Shown here: piece by piece, positions 1-9,884 of the stretch | Numbering within the stretch: position 1 is the first letter of the stretch | Layout: every line of letters begins with the position of its first letter | DNA from: Rhizorhabdus phycosphaerae | GTDB lineage: Bacteria > Pseudomonadota > Alphaproteobacteria > Sphingomonadales > Sphingomonadaceae | NCBI RefSeq assembly: GCF_011044255.1 | Contig: NZ_CP049107.1 | Location: 2,567,501 to 2,631,500 of the forward strand | Direction: 5' to 3' | Length of the DNA: 64,000 bases | Notes under the pieces: model-generated | What the model was told of the DNA's origin: nothing | Databases searched by the model: none | Seen by the model: the letters and a program-made list of their open reading frames with translations, nothing else | Translations under genes and position numbers: made by a program

Positions 1-2319
1 CACCTCGACGGTGACGTCGCGGCTGTCGAGCACCCGGCGAACCGACCGCTCGATCACCCGCTCCTCGTTGAAGGCGGGGATCAGGACAGTAACGAAGCGC
101 TCGGGATCGATCGGCGGAAAGACCGTGCGCGCCTCGCGCCGGGCCTGGACCAGCGCCAGACCCGACAACAGGATCGCCCGGGCGATGCCCAGCGAGATCG
201 CGACGATGAAGATCCATTTGAGCGCGATGGCGGCCCAGCCGAGCAGGCTGAACAGCGCGAGGTCTATCTCGGCCGCCGTGCGGTCGCCTTTCGATATCGG
301 CGGATTGGCCGCGCTGCGCGGCAGGCCGGCCAGCTCCGACACCGGGACCAGGGTATAGCCGCGCGCGCGCAGTCCCTGGATGATACGCGGCAAGGCTTCT
401 ACCGTCTGCTCGCGATCGCCGCCGGCGTCGTGCAGCAGGACGATGTTGGCAGAGCGTTCCGGTCCGGCTTCCTCGACCCCGTCCAGCGTTCGCTGGACGA
501 TCTCGTCCACGCCCGGCCGCTTCCAGTCGTCGGGATCGACATGCAGACCGACCGACAGATAACCGCGTCGCTGCGCTTCCTCGACAGGTACGATCTCGTC
601 ACTGGTGGTCGGCTCGGCATCGCCGAAATAGGGCGCGCGAAACAAGCGCAGCGACCGGCCCGTATAGGCCTGGAAGAGGCGCTGGGTGGCGTTGAGTTCC
701 AGTCCGGTCTCGGTCGCGGTCGCCTGAGCCAGGTTCGGATGGGTGTAGGTGTGGCTGCCGACCTCATGCCCTTCGGCGATCAGGCGTTCGAGCAGCGGTC
801 GCTGGGTCAGCGCATTCTCGCCGACGATGAAGAAGGTCGCCGGCGCCTTTTCGGCCTTCAGTATGTCGAGGATCTTCGGCGTCCAGGCGGGGTCGGGCCC
901 GTCGTCGAACGTCAGCGCGACGAGACCGGGCCGATAGCCGGTCCGCTGGATCTGATAGGGTGTCGGCAGGCGATCGAAGCGGACGCCGGTGATCGCGCCC
1001 GACCGGTCGGTCGACACGATCCGGTGCCCCTCGACCGGGGTCGCGCCGATCCGGAGAATCTCGCCGATGCCCTCGATATCGACATTGGTGCCGGCCGGTA
1101 TCGATTCGATTGCCCTGGCTTTGGGCAGGTGGCGGCCATGGCCGAACATCGTCCAGATCGACGGATCCTCGGTCCCCAGCCGCCATAGCGCCACGGCATT
1201 AAGCCCCATGGTACGCAGCGTTGCCATCTGGCCGTGCATCGCCGCTGCATCGAGGATCCAGATGTCGTGGCGCTTGCCGCGCTCCACATAGGCGAAGCTG
1301 CTGTTGCCACTGACCGGATCGTAGCGCGGTACGACCCCGCTGTCGTGCGCCGCGAGCCAGACATCCTCGACCGAGTGGGCGATGACGTCGCCGCCCTTTT
1401 CGAAATCATAGGCATAGGAGCCGAGCGCGACGACGATATGGTCCGAGGGCACGCCGCGCACAGCGCGCGCGACCGAATCGGCGAACCAGGCGCGGCTGGC
1501 GATCGGCCCCGGCTCGCCCGGCAGCGAATGTTCGTCATAGGCCATCAGGAACAGCTTGTCGGCCACATGGGCATAGGCCCTGAGGTCCCAGGCCGGATCA
1601 GCGACCGGGACGGCGATCGCGATCTGCATGCCGGGAAGACGACGGTGCGCCTCGGCCAGAAAGGCGCGATAGGCGGGGTGGGCGTCGGCAGGCAGCTCCT
1701 CGAAATCGAAGAAGACGCCGCTCGCCTGATTCTCGCGCAGCAGCGCCGCGACCCGATCGAGCGTCGAGGCGCGCGCCTTGGGGTCACGCAGCAGCGCGGC
1801 GATTCCAGGGCCGTCCCAGCCGCCGTCGAGCGCATTCTGGATCATCGGCATCAGTTTGGGGCGATGATGGGCGCGGCTGATGATCGCCTTGCCCCGGGCA
1901 TCGGGAAAACTCGTCACCTTGTGGTCGGGGCCGGTGATCGAAATCCAGCCGGGAATCAGCCAGTCGATATCCTCGACATGGCGTGCGAGGGAGGCGGTCG
2001 ACGCATCGTCCCACGGCGCGTGAAAGGCGTAGGAGGTGGGCGGAACCGATCGGACGCCGCCATTGGCGACCAGGTGCCGGAAATCGCGCCACATGTGTCG
2101 GACCTTGCGCTCGCTGGCCTTGACGAGGCCGGGGTGCGGCGCGGCGGCTTGCGGTCGTTCGAGTTCGAAGGGCAGCGGGGGCTGTGGCGTCACCTTGGCG
2201 ATCGAGCCGAGAAAGGCCGCCCCCGAGAGCAGGAGCAGCAGCACGAACGCGATGACCGCCGCAGCGAAGCGGCGGCGCCTGCGCCCCGACGCGTCATAGA
2301 ATATCGGCTTGTCGTGCAT
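1..2319 (-). CDS. GH18-like / polysaccharide deacetylase / GT2 fusion (C-terminus beyond window)
   Basis: This leftward gene is open from the ATG at 2319 to the window edge (773 codons seen). Residues about 15-40 form an N-terminal membrane anchor after a basic stretch. About 85-400 is a GH18-like chitinase-type domain with the acidic signature SGVFFDFEELP near residue 200. About 465-650 is a NodB-type deacetylase domain with LTFDDGPDP and the metal-binding HTYTHPN motif. One or more membrane segments near 690-715 lead into a family 2 glycosyltransferase domain (VLIPAFNEE near 745), which the edge truncates. The family architecture is known from surface-polysaccharide proteins. A role in making and trimming an N-acetylhexosamine exopolysaccharide at the inner membrane is inference. 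No strong Shine-Dalgarno precedes the start, but the membrane anchor fits it. Confidence 0.9.
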   Translation of the reverse strand, partial: MHDKPIFYDASGRRRRRFAAAVIAFVLLLLLSGAAFLGSIAKVTPQPPLPFELERPQAAAPHPGLVKASERKVRHMWRDFRHLVANGGVRSVPPTSYAFHAPWDDASTASLARHVEDIDWLIPGWISITGPDHKVTSFPDARGKAIISRAHHRPKLMPMIQNALDGGWDGPGIAALLRDPKARASTLDRVAALLRENQASGVFFDFEELPADAHPAYRAFLAEAHRRLPGMQIAIAVPVADPAWDLRAYAHVADKLFLMAYDEHSLPGEPGPIASRAWFADSVARAVRGVPSDHIVVALGSYAYDFEKGGDVIAHSVEDVWLAAHDSGVVPRYDPVSGNSSFAYVERGKRHDIWILDAAAMHGQMATLRTMGLNAVALWRLGTEDPSIWTMFGHGRHLPKARAIESIPAGTNVDIEGIGEILRIGATPVEGHRIVSTDRSGAITGVRFDRLPTPYQIQRTGYRPGLVALTFDDGPDPAWTPKILDILKAEKAPATFFIVGENALTQRPLLERLIAEGHEVGSHTYTHPNLAQATATETGLELNATQRLFQAYTGRSLRLFRAPYFGDAEPTTSDEIVPVEEAQRRGYLSVGLHVDPDDWKRPGVDEIVQRTLDGVEEAGPERSANIVLLHDAGGDREQTVEALPRIIQGLRARGYTLVPVSELAGLPRSAANPPISKGDRTAAEIDLALFSLLGWAAIALKWIFIVAISLGIARAILLSGLALVQARREARTVFPPIDPERFVTVLIPAFNEERVIERSVRRVLDSRDVTVEV

Positions 2320-2414
2320 CCGTAGAACCCCGCAGCCCCCACCGCCCACGGAACGGCACCGTCCGGGGGCGGTTGATCACCCGACCAGCGCTCTGACGAA
2401 AGAAAGCTTTCTAT

Positions 2415-2669
2415 ATGCTGACGACGGCACTTCAATATTATGGCGCGGCGGCAGGGGCGATCGCAGCCCTCATCGTCTCGCTCGATCTCGGGCGCCGCTG
2501 GACGGGGTTCGGCTTCGTCATCTTCGTCACATCGTCGCTGGCGCTGATCGCCTGGGGCTTCCTCAAACCCGACGCCGAGGGGATCGGGACGCAGAATATC
2601 GTCCTGTTCGTGATCAACCTGATCGGTGTCTATCGCTATCTGATCCGCAAGCAGGCGCCGGCCACCTGA
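2415..2669 (+). CDS. Small hydrophobic membrane protein, 84 aa
   Basis: The product has three hydrophobic segments (about residues 8-25, 32-50 and 58-76) and a basic C-terminus, so it is probably an inner-membrane protein. I do not recognise a family with a known function. The AGAAAG ribosome-binding site lies inside a perfect 12-base palindrome at 2401-2412, three bases before the ATG, so a small hairpin could mask it. The gene is divergent from the fusion gene on its left and convergent with hppA on its right. Confidence 0.7.
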   Translation: MLTTALQYYGAAAGAIAALIVSLDLGRRWTGFGFVIFVTSSLALIAWGFLKPDAEGIGTQNIVLFVINLIGVYRYLIRKQAPAT

Positions 2670-2671
2670 CA

Positions 2672-2705
2672 AAAAACGGCCCGCCCGGATATCTCCGGAC
2701 GGGCC
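2672..2705 (-). terminator. Intrinsic terminator of hppA
   Basis: A 12-bp stem (2678-2689 with 2694-2705) has a 4-base loop and is followed on the minus strand by six T residues. The one mispair is C-A if read rightward but a G-U wobble if read leftward. The hairpin is therefore fully paired only in leftward RNA, which assigns it to hppA ending at 2739. Confidence 0.85.
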
Positions 2706-2738
2706 AGCTGCTGGCTAGGCCTCGTTGGTGGCCGAAGC

Positions 2739-4838
2739 TCAGGCTGCGTGCGCGATCGCCGCGAGCAGGAGCAGGGCCACGATGTTTGTGATCTTGATCA
2801 TCGGATTGACGGCGGGGCCGGCGGTGTCCTTGTAGGGATCGCCGACGGTGTCGCCGGTGACGGCGGCCTTATGGGCTTCCGAGCCTTTGCCGCCATGATT
2901 GCCGTCCTCGATATATTTCTTGGCATTGTCCCAGGCGCCACCGCCCGAGGTCATCGAGATGGCCACGAACAGGCCCGAGACGATGACGCCGAGCAGCAGC
3001 GCGCCAAGCGCCGCGAAGCCGTTCGCCTGACCCGCCACCTGGGTGATGGCGAGATAGACGACGATCGGCGCCAGCACCGGCAGGAGCGACGGTACGATCA
3101 TCTCCTTGATCGCAGCCTTGGTGACGAGGTCGACCGTGCGGGCATAGTTGGGCCGGCTGGTGCCCGCCATGATGCCCGGATTTTCGCGGAACTGGGCGCG
3201 GACTTCCTCGACGACCGCACCGGCGGCGCGGCCCACGGCGGTCATGCCGAATGCGCCGAAGATATAGGGCAGCAGCGCGCCCAGCAGCAGACCCACGATC
3301 ACATAGGGGTTGCCGAGCCCGAAATTGACATCGAGGTCAGGGAAATAATGGGTGAGGTCGGTGGTGTAGGCGCCGAACAGCACGAGCGCGGCAAGCCCCG
3401 CCGAACCGATGGCATAGCCCTTGGTGACGGCCTTGGTGGTGTTGCCGACCGCATCGAGCGCGTCGGTCTTGACCCGCACGCTGTCGTCGAGACCCGCCAT
3501 TTCCGCGATGCCACCGGCATTGTCGGTGACCGGACCATAAGCGTCGAGCGCGACGACCATGCCGGCGAGCGCGAGCATCGACGTCGCCGCGAAGGCGATG
3601 CCGATCAGGCCGGCGAGCTGATAGGCGACGATGATGCCGACGCAGATGACGAGCGTGGGCAGCGCAGTCGATTCCAGGCTGATCGCGAGACCCTGGATCA
3701 CATTGGTGCCGTGGCCGGTCTCGGATGCCTTGGCGATCGAGCGGACCGGACGATAGTTGGTCCCGGTATAATATTCGGTGATCCACACCAGCAGACCGGT
3801 CACCGCCAGACCGACCAGCGCCGACCAGAACAGGTTGATGACGGGGAAACTCGTAGCGCCAACGCCGATCGGCGCGTCCAGATCGCCCAGCACCTGCGCC
3901 GTGGCGAAATAGATGGCGGGGATGGAGAGGATCGCGGTCGTCCAGAAGCCTTTGTACAGGGCGCCCATGATCGACTGGCTGGAGCCGAGCCGCACCATAT
4001 AGGTGCCGATGATCGAGGTGATGATGCAGACGCCACCGATCAGCAGCGGCAGCGACATCAGCTTGCCGATCCACACCGCATCGCCCGCGACGAGCAGCGC
4101 GGTAAGGACCATGGTGGCGCCGACGGTGACGACATAGGTCTCGAACAGGTCGGCGGCCATGCCGGCGCAGTCGCCGACATTGTCGCCCACATTGTCGGCG
4201 ATCGTCGCCGGGTTGCGGGGATCGTCCTCGGGAATGCCCGCCTCGACCTTGCCGACCAGGTCGGCGCCGACATCGGCGGCCTTGGTGAAGATGCCGCCGC
4301 CGAGACGCGCGAAGATCGAGATCAGCGAGGCGCCGAAGGCCAGTGCCACGAGCGCGTCGATCACGATGCGATCATTGGGGGCAAGCCCGCCCGGGCCGGT
4401 CAGATACCAGTAGAAGACAGCGATCGCGAGCAGAGCCAGGCCCGCCACCAGCAAGCCGGTCACGGCGCCCGCGCGGAACGCCACGGTAAGGCCGCTCTGC
4501 AGGCTGGTGCGGGCGGCCTCGGCGGTGCGGACGTTCGCACGAACCGAAATGTTCATGCCGACATAGCCCGCGACACCCGAAAGCACCGCGCCGATAATGA
4601 AGCCGATCGCGGAAACTTGTCCGAGAAAATAGAAAACCAGTGCGGCAACGATGACGCCGACGATGGCGATCGTCCTGTACTGGCGCCCAAGATAGGCTTG
4701 CGCGCCTTCCTGAATTGCCGCCGCGATGTCCTGCATCTTTTCGTTACCGGCGGAGGCGGCGAGAACCTGCCGGCTCGTGAACATCCCGTACAATATGGCG
4801 AGCAGGCCGCAGCCGATCGCGACTTCATTGATAGGCAT
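2739..4838 (-). CDS. hppA: Membrane-bound proton-translocating pyrophosphatase
   Basis: This 699-residue polytopic inner-membrane protein couples hydrolysis of pyrophosphate to proton export. The catalytic block at residues about 180-235 includes [20 protein letters not shown] and the downstream [16 protein letters not shown] acidic motifs, which bind Mg-pyrophosphate. In the GNTTK motif residue 469 is lysine. The K+-dependent subfamily has alanine there, so this is a K+-independent H+ pump. The length is normal for the family. The start at 4838 is preceded by GGGAG at good spacing. The gene stands alone between thiL and an intrinsic terminator, with a perfect palindrome in its upstream region. 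Confidence 0.96.
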   Translation of the reverse strand: MPINEVAIGCGLLAILYGMFTSRQVLAASAGNEKMQDIAAAIQEGAQAYLGRQYRTIAIVGVIVAALVFYFLGQVSAIGFIIGAVLSGVAGYVGMNISVRANVRTAEAARTSLQSGLTVAFRAGAVTGLLVAGLALLAIAVFYWYLTGPGGLAPNDRIVIDALVALAFGASLISIFARLGGGIFTKAADVGADLVGKVEAGIPEDDPRNPATIADNVGDNVGDCAGMAADLFETYVVTVGATMVLTALLVAGDAVWIGKLMSLPLLIGGVCIITSIIGTYMVRLGSSQSIMGALYKGFWTTAILSIPAIYFATAQVLGDLDAPIGVGATSFPVINLFWSALVGLAVTGLLVWITEYYTGTNYRPVRSIAKASETGHGTNVIQGLAISLESTALPTLVICVGIIVAYQLAGLIGIAFAATSMLALAGMVVALDAYGPVTDNAGGIAEMAGLDDSVRVKTDALDAVGNTTKAVTKGYAIGSAGLAALVLFGAYTTDLTHYFPDLDVNFGLGNPYVIVGLLLGALLPYIFGAFGMTAVGRAAGAVVEEVRAQFRENPGIMAGTSRPNYARTVDLVTKAAIKEMIVPSLLPVLAPIVVYLAITQVAGQANGFAALGALLLGVIVSGLFVAISMTSGGGAWDNAKKYIEDGNHGGKGSEAHKAAVTGDTVGDPYKDTAGPAVNPMIKITNIVALLLLAAIAHAA

Positions 4839-4980
4839 CCTAACTCCCTTCGCTCCCTAAAGTGACGGAATGGCGCTTTTCTGGCCTTTTTTGTCCGTCA
4901 CATGGCTTGCTTTGTATGTCTGCCTTGTTGGCACATCGCAAGTACAGCTTTTTTGATGTCGAAATGGCGCATCTACTTGA

Positions 4981-5005
4981 CGCAATTGTCGGACCGACAA
5001 TTGCG
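4981..5005. promoter_or_regulatory. Perfect 25-bp palindrome upstream of hppA
   Basis: CGCAATTGTCGG is repeated in exact inverse about a single central base, in the 211-bp gap between thiL (ends 5050) and hppA (starts 4838). It lies about 145 bases before the hppA start. No T-run follows on either strand, so an operator is as likely as a terminator of the thiL transcript. Confidence 0.5.
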
Positions 5006-5049
5006 AAAAGGACATTCGTAATATTTGGCAAGAAATGGCCGGCGGGCGT

Positions 5050-5985
5050 TCAGCCGGCCTGATGTTCGAAACCCAGACGCGCGGGCAGCGGCACGGACCC
5101 TTCGGCGTCGCGCAGGTGCAAACCGGCACCCGTCGAAAAGCGGCCGATCTCGACCGCATAGGCTGCGGCAGCGGCGCGATGCTCGGGCGGGATGGCGGCG
5201 AGGAGCTGATAATCGTCGCCGGCGGTCGCCGCGGCCAGGCGGGCCTGCCGGTCATCGCCGAAGCCACGCAGCTCGTCGGACAAGGGAATGCCGTCGAGGT
5301 CGATCTCGACCGCCAGGCCCGACGCCGCAGCGATCCGGGCGGCGTCGATCAGCAGCCCGTCGGATATGTCGGCCATGGCGCTGGCCAACGGCGCCAGGGC
5401 CCGGCCCTCCGCGAGACGCGGCATGGGCAGACGATAGGCCTTCAGCAGCCGGCGCGGTCCCTCCATCTCGCCCCGGGCGATGCGCAGCCCCAGGCCTGCG
5501 TCGCCGATCGGGCCGGTCGCGAAGAGCAGGTCCCCCGCCCGGGCACCACGCCGGTCGGGGCTGCCACCAGGCGGCACCTGCCCGATGGCGGTCAGGCCGA
5601 GCACCCGCGCCGAGCCGCCGGGCTGCGCGACGGTGTCGCCGCCCAGAAGCGGGACGTCGAAATGCGCCAGCGCCCGGCCGAGCCCCTCGACAAAGGCGGT
5701 ATCCCAGTCGGCCGCTCCGGTGAGGCCATAGCCCATCAGCACGCCCAGCGGCTCGGCGCCCTTGGCGGCCAGATCGGACAGATTGACCGCCAGCAGCTTC
5801 CAGGCGACATCGCCCGCCGGATCGGTGGGAAGATAATGGACGCCCTCGACCAGCATATCGTGGGTCAGCACGAGGTCGCGGCCGAAAGGAGCCGGCAGGA
5901 CGGCCGCGTCGTCCGCCAGGCCGCGCGCCGCCGGATGGGCCGCGAACGGGCGGAGCGCGTCGATGATGCGGCGTTCGTCGGACAT
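5050..5985 (-). CDS. thiL: Thiamine-monophosphate kinase
   Basis: The product phosphorylates thiamine monophosphate to the cofactor thiamine diphosphate, using ATP, in the cytoplasm. At 311 residues it has family length. The N-terminal AIRS-type Mg-binding motifs are present (GLADDAAVL near residue 25 and LTHDMLVEGVHY near 40), followed by NLSDLAAKGAEPLG, which is diagnostic for ThiL. A second acidic motif, ADISDGLLIDA, lies near residue 210. It is the last gene of the leftward hisG-hisD-nusB-TSUP-thiL run, 33 bases after the permease gene. A nusB-thiL neighbourhood is common in alphaproteobacteria. Confidence 0.95.
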   Translation of the reverse strand: MSDERRIIDALRPFAAHPAARGLADDAAVLPAPFGRDLVLTHDMLVEGVHYLPTDPAGDVAWKLLAVNLSDLAAKGAEPLGVLMGYGLTGAADWDTAFVEGLGRALAHFDVPLLGGDTVAQPGGSARVLGLTAIGQVPPGGSPDRRGARAGDLLFATGPIGDAGLGLRIARGEMEGPRRLLKAYRLPMPRLAEGRALAPLASAMADISDGLLIDAARIAAASGLAVEIDLDGIPLSDELRGFGDDRQARLAAATAGDDYQLLAAIPPEHRAAAAAYAVEIGRFSTGAGLHLRDAEGSVPLPARLGFEHQAG

Positions 5986-6018
5986 CGACAGAGCGTTTCT
6001 TTCCCTACGCGCGCCGGC

Positions 6019-6801
6019 CTATCGGGCGAGAAGCAGCGCCAGCGCGTCCCAGAGCAGCTTTATGCCGACCAGGATCGTAAGGCCATAAACCAGATTGTAG
6101 AAACGGTCGGGATGGACGCGGCGGACCAGCCACACGCCCGCGAAAGTGGAGAGGATCGCGACCGGCACCAGCGCGACGGACGCGAGCAGGTTGACGGCGG
6201 TGAACTGGCCGAGCGCGGCATAGGCCGGTACCTTGATCCAGTTGATCAGCGCGAAGAAGATCGCGGTCGTGCCGACGAGGACGTCCCGCTCGAGCCGCTG
6301 CGGAAAGACATAGAGCTGATAGGGCGGCCCGCCAGCATGGGCGATCTGGCTGGTCAGCCCCGCCGCCACCCCGCAGGCGACACCGATCCCATCAGGAAGG
6401 CGCTGGGACGGGGCCCGTCGGCCACCGCGCACCGCCCACAACTGTTGCACGCCGAACAGGATGGAGATCAGCCCGAGCGCGAGCAATATCCAGTCCTCGC
6501 GCAGGCTGGCGGCGAAGAGATAGCCGAGCAGGACACCCAGGATCGCGCCGGGAACCATCACCTTCATCACATGGCGATCCCAGCTGTGCCGGAAGGCCCA
6601 GACGCCGACCGCGTCCTGCACGATCAGCAACGGCAACAGGATGGCCGCCGACTGGACCGGGGGCACGACGAGCGCCATCAGCGGGATGGCGAGCGTGCCA
6701 ACCCCGATGAAGCCCCCCTTGCCGAGGCCCATCAGGACCACCGAGGGGATACCGAGAAGCCAGAAAAGAGGGTCGTGCAGGATCGTCGTGTCGACGATCA
6801 C
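6019..6801 (-). CDS. TauE/SafE (TSUP) family inner-membrane permease
   Basis: This 260-residue protein has about eight hydrophobic segments and the glycine-rich GLGKGGFIGVGTLAIP motif at residues 25-40, typical of the TauE/SafE family of sulfite, sulfoacetate and other anion exporters. The substrate cannot be told from sequence. The GTG start overlaps the nusB stop as GTGA, so the two are translationally coupled. The permease sits between nusB and thiL, two genes often adjacent in relatives, and may be a lineage-specific insertion. Confidence 0.85.
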   Translation of the reverse strand: MIVDTTILHDPLFWLLGIPSVVLMGLGKGGFIGVGTLAIPLMALVVPPVQSAAILLPLLIVQDAVGVWAFRHSWDRHVMKVMVPGAILGVLLGYLFAASLREDWILLALGLISILFGVQQLWAVRGGRRAPSQRLPDGIGVACGVAAGLTSQIAHAGGPPYQLYVFPQRLERDVLVGTTAIFFALINWIKVPAYAALGQFTAVNLLASVALVPVAILSTFAGVWLVRRVHPDRFYNLVYGLTILVGIKLLWDALALLLAR

Positions 6802-7256
6802 CCGCGCACGGCCTTGGCGATCCCGTCGAGAACCCCGTTGACGAAGCCCTTTTCCTTCTTGTCGTAGAAGGCATCGGCGACATCGACATATTCGCTGATC
6901 ACGGTCGCCGTCGGAACGTCGGGCCTAGCGATCAGCTCATAGGCGCCGACGCGGAGGATCTGCCGCATCGGGCGGTCGAGCCGCTCGAGCGACCAGCCGC
7001 TCGCCAGCTTGTCGGCGATGGCGGCATCGATCTCGGCGCGACGGCCGTCGACGCCCTTCACCAGATCGTCGAAGAAGGCGATCTCGGCATGGGCATATTG
7101 GACGTCCTCGATCGTCGCCCCCAGCCGGTGCTGGTGAAATTCGTCGAGGAGGCTGGCGATCGGGGTCCCCTCCATCTCGTGCTGGTACAGCGCCTGCGCG
7201 GCGGCAAGCCGCGCGGCGCTGCGCGAGCGGGAACGTTCATTCTTGGCGTTGGTCAT
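6798..7256 (-). CDS. nusB: Transcription antitermination factor NusB
   Basis: This 152-residue RNA-binding protein acts with NusE (S10) at boxA of rRNA operons. Family features are an N-terminal arginine-rich stretch with SAARLAAAQALYQHEM near residues 13-28, the central helix with LRVGAYELIARPDVPT near 105-120, and a closing KGFVNGVLDGIAKAVR helix. The ATG overlaps the hisD stop by four bases (ATGA), and its own stop overlaps the next start (GTGA). It is therefore tightly embedded in the operon. Confidence 0.95.
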   Translation of the reverse strand: MTNAKNERSRSRSAARLAAAQALYQHEMEGTPIASLLDEFHQHRLGATIEDVQYAHAEIAFFDDLVKGVDGRRAEIDAAIADKLASGWSLERLDRPMRQILRVGAYELIARPDVPTATVISEYVDVADAFYDKKEKGFVNGVLDGIAKAVRG

Positions 7257-8548
7257 CGGTTTTCCAGTCTCGCGGCAACGGAAGCCGCGTGGGCAGGGAG
7301 CCCCTCGGCACAGGCGAGCGCGACGGCCGCCGGGCCGATCGCGGCGATCGCCGACGCGTCGAGGGCAATGAAGCTGGTGCGCTTCATGAAATCGAGCACC
7401 GACAGCCCCGACGCGAAGCGCGCACGGCGGCCAGTGGGAAGGACGTGATTGGGTCCCGCGACATAATCGCCGACCGCTTCCGGCGTATGGCGGCCGAGGA
7501 AGACCGACCCGGCGTGGCGAATGCGGTCAAACAGCCGCTGGGGGTCCGCGACAGCCAGTTCGAGATGCTCGGGCGCGAGCCGGTCACTGAGCGCCGGCAC
7601 CTCGTCGAGCGACCCCAGGGTGACGATCGCGCCATTGGCTTCCCAGCTGGTGCGGGCGGTCGCCTGCGTCGCCAGCTGGCCAAGCTGCCGCTCGACGGCG
7701 GCTTCGACCGCATCGGCGAACGCCGTGTCGTCGGTCAGCAGGATCGACTGGCTGGTCGGGTCATGTTCGGCCTGACTCAACAGGTCGGCAGCGATCCATT
7801 CGGGGTCGTTGTCGGCATCGGCGACGACCAGTATCTCCGATGGCCCCGCGACCATGTCGATGCCGACGACACCGTAAAGCTGCCGCTTGGCCTCGGCCAC
7901 CCAGGCATTGCCGGGACCGACGATGACATCGACCGGACGGATGCGGTCGGTGCCATAAGCGAGCGCGGCTATCGCCTGGGCGCCGCCGATCCGCCAGACC
8001 TCGTCCACCCCTGCCAGCGCCGCGGCGGCAAGGACGAGCGAATTCACATGGCCGTCGGGCGTGGGGGTGACCATCACGAGCCGTTCGACGCCGGCCACCT
8101 TGGCCGGCAGCGCGTTCATCAGGACCGAGGAGGGATAGGCGGCACGCCCGCCCGGCACATAGAGGCCGGCCGCTTCGACGGCATTCCAGCGGGCACCGAG
8201 TCGCACCCCGCTTTCGTCGGTCTGGCTCGAATCGGCCGGGCGCTGCGCCGCATGGTAGAGGCGGATGCGCTCGGCGGCGAGTTCGAGTGCCGCGCGGAGA
8301 TCCGGATCGAGCGCGGCCAGCGCTTCTTCGCAGGCCGATGCCGGGATCCGCCAGCCGGTCGCGTCGAGATCGTGGCGGTCGAAGCGTTGCGTATACTCTG
8401 CCAGCGCCGCATCACCCCGCGCGCGGACGTCGGACACGATGGCCGCAACGTCGCGCGACACATCGGCATCGGCTTCGCGCCGCCCTTCGACGAGCGCGGT
8501 GAAGGCGTCCTCGAACCCGGGCGCGCGGCTGTCGAGCCTAAGCGGCAT
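7253..8548 (-). CDS. hisD: Histidinol dehydrogenase
   Basis: The product catalyses the last two steps of histidine biosynthesis, oxidising L-histidinol to histidine with NAD+ and Zn2+. At 431 residues from the chosen start it has normal length. It carries [27 protein letters not shown] and the C-terminal [19 protein letters not shown] signature with active-site and zinc ligands. An ATG seven codons upstream (8569) exists, but the one at 8548 has a GGAG site seven bases before it. The gene overlaps the end of hisG by 11 bases. Confidence 0.95.
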   Translation of the reverse strand: MPLRLDSRAPGFEDAFTALVEGRREADADVSRDVAAIVSDVRARGDAALAEYTQRFDRHDLDATGWRIPASACEEALAALDPDLRAALELAAERIRLYHAAQRPADSSQTDESGVRLGARWNAVEAAGLYVPGGRAAYPSSVLMNALPAKVAGVERLVMVTPTPDGHVNSLVLAAAALAGVDEVWRIGGAQAIAALAYGTDRIRPVDVIVGPGNAWVAEAKRQLYGVVGIDMVAGPSEILVVADADNDPEWIAADLLSQAEHDPTSQSILLTDDTAFADAVEAAVERQLGQLATQATARTSWEANGAIVTLGSLDEVPALSDRLAPEHLELAVADPQRLFDRIRHAGSVFLGRHTPEAVGDYVAGPNHVLPTGRRARFASGLSVLDFMKRTSFIALDASAIAAIGPAAVALACAEGLPAHAASVAARLENR

Positions 8549-9203
8549 TGCGACGCTCCACGGCGGCACGGAATCCTTCGACCAGCGGCCCGATCTCGGC
8601 CGCGCGGGTCTTGAAGGCGGCGCGGTTGACGATCAGCCGCGACGAGATGTCGGCGATCTTCTCCACCTCGGCGAGGCCATTGTCCTTGAGCGTCCGGCCC
8701 GTCGAGACGAGGTCGACGATGCGGCTCGACAGCCCCAGCACCGGCGCGATCTCCATCGCCCCGTTGAGCTTGACGCATTCGGCCTGGACGCCGCGCGCCT
8801 CGAAATGGCGCCGGGTGATGTTGGGATATTTGGTGGCCACGCGGACATGGCTCCACTCGCGCGGATCGTCCCCCTCGGCCATCGCCACCGGCTCGGCCAC
8901 CGAGATGCGGCAATGGCCGATGTCGAGATCGACCGGCGCGTAGAGTTCGGAATAGTCGAACTCCATCAGCACGTCCGAGCCGACGATTCCGAGCTGCGCC
9001 GCGCCATGTGCGACGAAGGTGGCGACATCGAAGGCCCGTACCCGGATCAGGCCGATATCGGGCCGATTCGTGGCGAAGCGGAGCAGCCGGCTGTCTTCGT
9101 CGCCGAAGGCCGGCTCGGGCACGATGCCGACCTGCGCGAACATCGGCAGCACCTCTTTGAGGATGCGCCCCTTCGGCACGGCGATGATGATCTGCGCTGT
9201 CAT
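8538..9203 (-). CDS. hisG: ATP phosphoribosyltransferase, short form
   Basis: HisG joins ATP and PRPP in the first committed step of histidine synthesis. The product is 221 residues long and starts [20 protein letters not shown]. It lacks the C-terminal regulatory domain of long-form HisG. Short-form enzymes are known to need a HisZ partner, which is not in this window. A second possible ATG lies five codons upstream (9218). The reading frame stays open well beyond that, but the extra sequence does not look like HisG. It heads the his-nusB-thiL run. Confidence 0.93.
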   Translation of the reverse strand: MTAQIIIAVPKGRILKEVLPMFAQVGIVPEPAFGDEDSRLLRFATNRPDIGLIRVRAFDVATFVAHGAAQLGIVGSDVLMEFDYSELYAPVDLDIGHCRISVAEPVAMAEGDDPREWSHVRVATKYPNITRRHFEARGVQAECVKLNGAMEIAPVLGLSSRIVDLVSTGRTLKDNGLAEVEKIADISSRLIVNRAAFKTRAAEIGPLVEGFRAAVERRNAA

Positions 9204-9282
9204 GACGGCGCGCGCCATAGAACAGCGGGGCCCCGCTGACAACGGAGCCCCGGCCTTTTGGGAAGCACGCGCCGCGCCGGGG

Positions 9283-9849
9283 TCACAGCAGATCGCGCAG
9301 GGCGAGCACGCCGAGAATGGCGAAGATCGTCGCGGCGGCGATACGCATCGCCTTGAGCGGGACATAGCGGGTGATCCGGTCGCCCAGCAGCACCGCCGGG
9401 ACATTGGCGAGCATCATGCCGAGCGTGGTGCCGATGGCGACCAGCTCGACCGAATGATAGCGCGCGCCCAGCGCGACCGTGGCGACCTGGGTCTTGTCGC
9501 CCATTTCGGCCAGAAAGAAGGCGATCAGCGTGGTCAGGAAAACGCCATGTCGGGCGGGACGCGCCGCCTCTTCGGCTTCGTCGATACGGTCGGGCACCAG
9601 GGTCCACACGGCCATGCCGATGAAGCCGAGCGCGACGGCAAGACGGAACCACGGGCTGTCGAGCAGGCCGGCAATCGCCACGCCCGCCCAGGCGGCCAGG
9701 GCATGGTTGACGAGCGTGGCCGCGAAGATTCCGAGGATGATCTGGACAGGCGCGCGAAAACGACAGGCCAGGATGATCGCAAGCAGCATCGTCTTGTCGC
9801 CGATTTCGGCGAAAGTGACGAGCAAAGTCGAGGCGAGGATGACGTCCAT
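9283..9849 (-). CDS. GDT1/TMEM165 (UPF0016) family Mn2+ transporter
   Basis: This 188-residue inner-membrane protein has two copies of the family signature: [13 protein letters not shown] near residue 14 and [14 protein letters not shown] near 115. Each begins a three-helix half, with a charged loop ([16 protein letters not shown]) between them. Bacterial members are Mn2+ exporters. This role is strongly supported here by the yybP-ykoY Mn2+ riboswitch just upstream. The ATG at 9849 is preferred over an in-frame GTG at 9894, which lies inside the riboswitch's downstream hairpin. Confidence 0.9.
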   Translation of the reverse strand: MDVILASTLLVTFAEIGDKTMLLAIILACRFRAPVQIILGIFAATLVNHALAAWAGVAIAGLLDSPWFRLAVALGFIGMAVWTLVPDRIDEAEEAARPARHGVFLTTLIAFFLAEMGDKTQVATVALGARYHSVELVAIGTTLGMMLANVPAVLLGDRITRYVPLKAMRIAAATIFAILGVLALRDLL

Positions 9850-9884
9850 TGGAAGTTCCAGGCCGGGCAGACTGACGACGGACG

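Noticed and set aside
2748-4865. 705-codon open frame antisense to hppA
   Set aside because: It is rich in D, R, G, H and Q with no fold-like pattern; it is the mirror of hppA codon bias in GC-rich DNA.
9223-9266. GC-rich hairpin upstream of hisG as an attenuator or terminator
   Set aside because: The stem pairs, but there is no U-run and no histidine-rich leader peptide to support his attenuation.
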